The position numbers were made by a program, and so were the translations under genes. The notes beneath the pieces were generated by a model, which worked only from the letters and a program-made list of their open reading frames with translations, made no database searches and was not told where the DNA came from. A stretch of DNA of 64,000 bases. Origin: Endozoicomonas sp. G2_1 (lineage in GTDB: Bacteria > Pseudomonadota > Gammaproteobacteria > Enterobacterales > Alteromonadaceae). Position 1 is the first letter of the stretch. Each line of letters begins with the position of its first letter. This document shows, one piece after another, positions 63,421 to 64,000 of this stretch. The stretch covers positions 124,001 through 188,000 of the forward strand of contig NZ_JAGHQT010000002.1 of NCBI RefSeq assembly GCF_017744155.1, given 5' to 3'.

Positions 63421-64000
63421 ATGACAAAAAACATCAGCTATCGCCCACTTCAACAACAAGACTTCGACGCAGTTATTGAGCTTGCTAATCGCGTTCACGG
63501 GCAAGGCTATCTCAATCAAGCGCGTTTACAAGCTTGGTATCAACAAGGATTTGCCAAAGGAATTAACAGCCACTTTGTCGCTTACGATCAAGGTCTGGAG
63601 TCGACAACCCTAGCGGGTTTTCGACTTTGCTTTGCCACCGAGCAATGGCGCATCGATCAGTGGTGCAGTCCAGAGTTGTGGTCGCATGCGACAGAACAAG
63701 TTGCTTATTTCAAGTGTAATACCGTTGATGAAAACTACCGCGGTTTAGGTGTTGGTAGCCAACTGCTCAAACTCTCGGTAGCCGCATTGAAACAACAAGG
63801 TGCAACCGCAGGTGTAAGCCATTTGTGGCGACAAAGTCCGGGTAATAGCGCGATCAAATACTTCAGTAAATGCGGTGGCAAGCTAATCAAAGATCACCCA
63901 AGAAAATGGCAGCAAGATTGTGACAATGGCTATGAATGCATTATTTGCGGCTTTGAATGTTACTGCGTTGCGGCAGAAATGATGATTACCTTCGACACCG
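63421..64000 (+). CDS. GNAT-family N-acetyltransferase (cut by window end)
   Basis: An open frame from ATG 63421 with no stop by the last base; 193 full codons are visible. The N-terminal part (SYRPLQQQDFDAVIELANRVHGQGYL) and the acetyl-CoA loop DENYRGLGVGSQLLKLS are those of the GNAT fold, followed by SHLWRQSPGNSAIKYFSKCGGK, which matches the motif B helix. The C-terminal region is Cys-rich (QDCDNGYECIICGFECYC), which is unusual for a plain GNAT and may bind a metal. It could acetylate a small molecule, peptide or protein. No ribosome site is obvious. Confidence 0.8.
   Translation, partial: MTKNISYRPLQQQDFDAVIELANRVHGQGYLNQARLQAWYQQGFAKGINSHFVAYDQGLESTTLAGFRLCFATEQWRIDQWCSPELWSHATEQVAYFKCNTVDENYRGLGVGSQLLKLSVAALKQQGATAGVSHLWRQSPGNSAIKYFSKCGGKLIKDHPRKWQQDCDNGYECIICGFECYCVAAEMMITFDT

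Overview
The window reads as chromosomal DNA of a marine gammaproteobacterium, most likely from the Alteromonadales near Colwelliaceae (Colwellia/Thalassotalea-like). This rests on the conserved gene order rlmN-pilW-rodZ-ispG-hisS-yfgM-bamB-der, on guaB-guaA divergent from xseA, on AT-leaning composition, on a PEP-CTERM protein, and on short dispersed intergenic elements of a kind I recall from these genomes. The placement is inferred from gene content; I could not compare sequences. I see no tRNA, rRNA, CRISPR array, prophage or replication origin.

Layout. 0-12 kb: the end of a TauE/SafE permease, bolA, an aldehyde-stress unit (YqhD-like reductase plus DJ-1/PfpI protein with a divergent LysR regulator), alkB, rlmG, a YajG-like lipoprotein, a periplasmic cyclophilin, two small unknown genes, an AmpG-like permease and an exported SRPBCC protein. 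At 11.98-12.32 kb is a 334-bp MITE-like element with terminal inverted repeats. 12.4-15.2 kb: a 58-aa membrane protein and a DUF748/AsmA-like protein. 15.3-22.9 kb: a likely catabolic island (enoyl-CoA hydratase, coniferyl-type aldehyde dehydrogenase, GMC oxidoreductase, tautomerase plus a small possible relative, Old Yellow Enzyme, LysR regulator). 23.4-29.9 kb: the PEP-CTERM protein, guaA, guaB, xseA and a DUF4234 protein. 29.9-36.5 kb: a six-gene translationally coupled operon (RDD, SpoIIM, DUF4129-like, DUF4350, MoxR ATPase, DUF58). 36.8-39.3 kb: DUF6482 and DUF2167 proteins and a REP-associated-type tyrosine transposase. 39.4-44.6 kb: a 1628-aa secreted Rhs-repeat protein with a 76-aa membrane protein coupled behind it. 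44.7-56 kb: a PilZ protein, the der-to-rlmN housekeeping cluster, and ndk. 56.1-56.5 kb: a mosaic of short repeats. 56.6-64 kb: NAD-malic enzyme, iscX preceded by a probable 41-aa ORF, an M3 peptidase lipoprotein, a D-2-hydroxyacid dehydrogenase, an enoyl-CoA hydratase-like protein and a GNAT acetyltransferase cut by the window end.

How the genes work together. The housekeeping block links isoprenoid precursor synthesis (ispG), histidyl-tRNA charging (hisS), inner- and outer-membrane biogenesis (yfgM, bamB), ribosome assembly (der), translation fidelity (rlmN), cell shape (rodZ) and type IV pili (pilW). A strong hairpin between bamB and der suggests der is at least partly uncoupled. guaB and guaA are consecutive steps from IMP to GMP. 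The island at 15-23 kb looks like oxidation of an alicyclic or aromatic alcohol through aldehyde to acid, followed by a beta-oxidation-type step, but its substrate is unknown.

The least explained items are the Rhs protein with its coupled small membrane protein, the catabolic island, three families of intergenic repeat, and two small membrane-protein genes shorter than 60 codons. I found nothing that I can firmly call a new biological system; the Rhs locus and the island are the best candidates.
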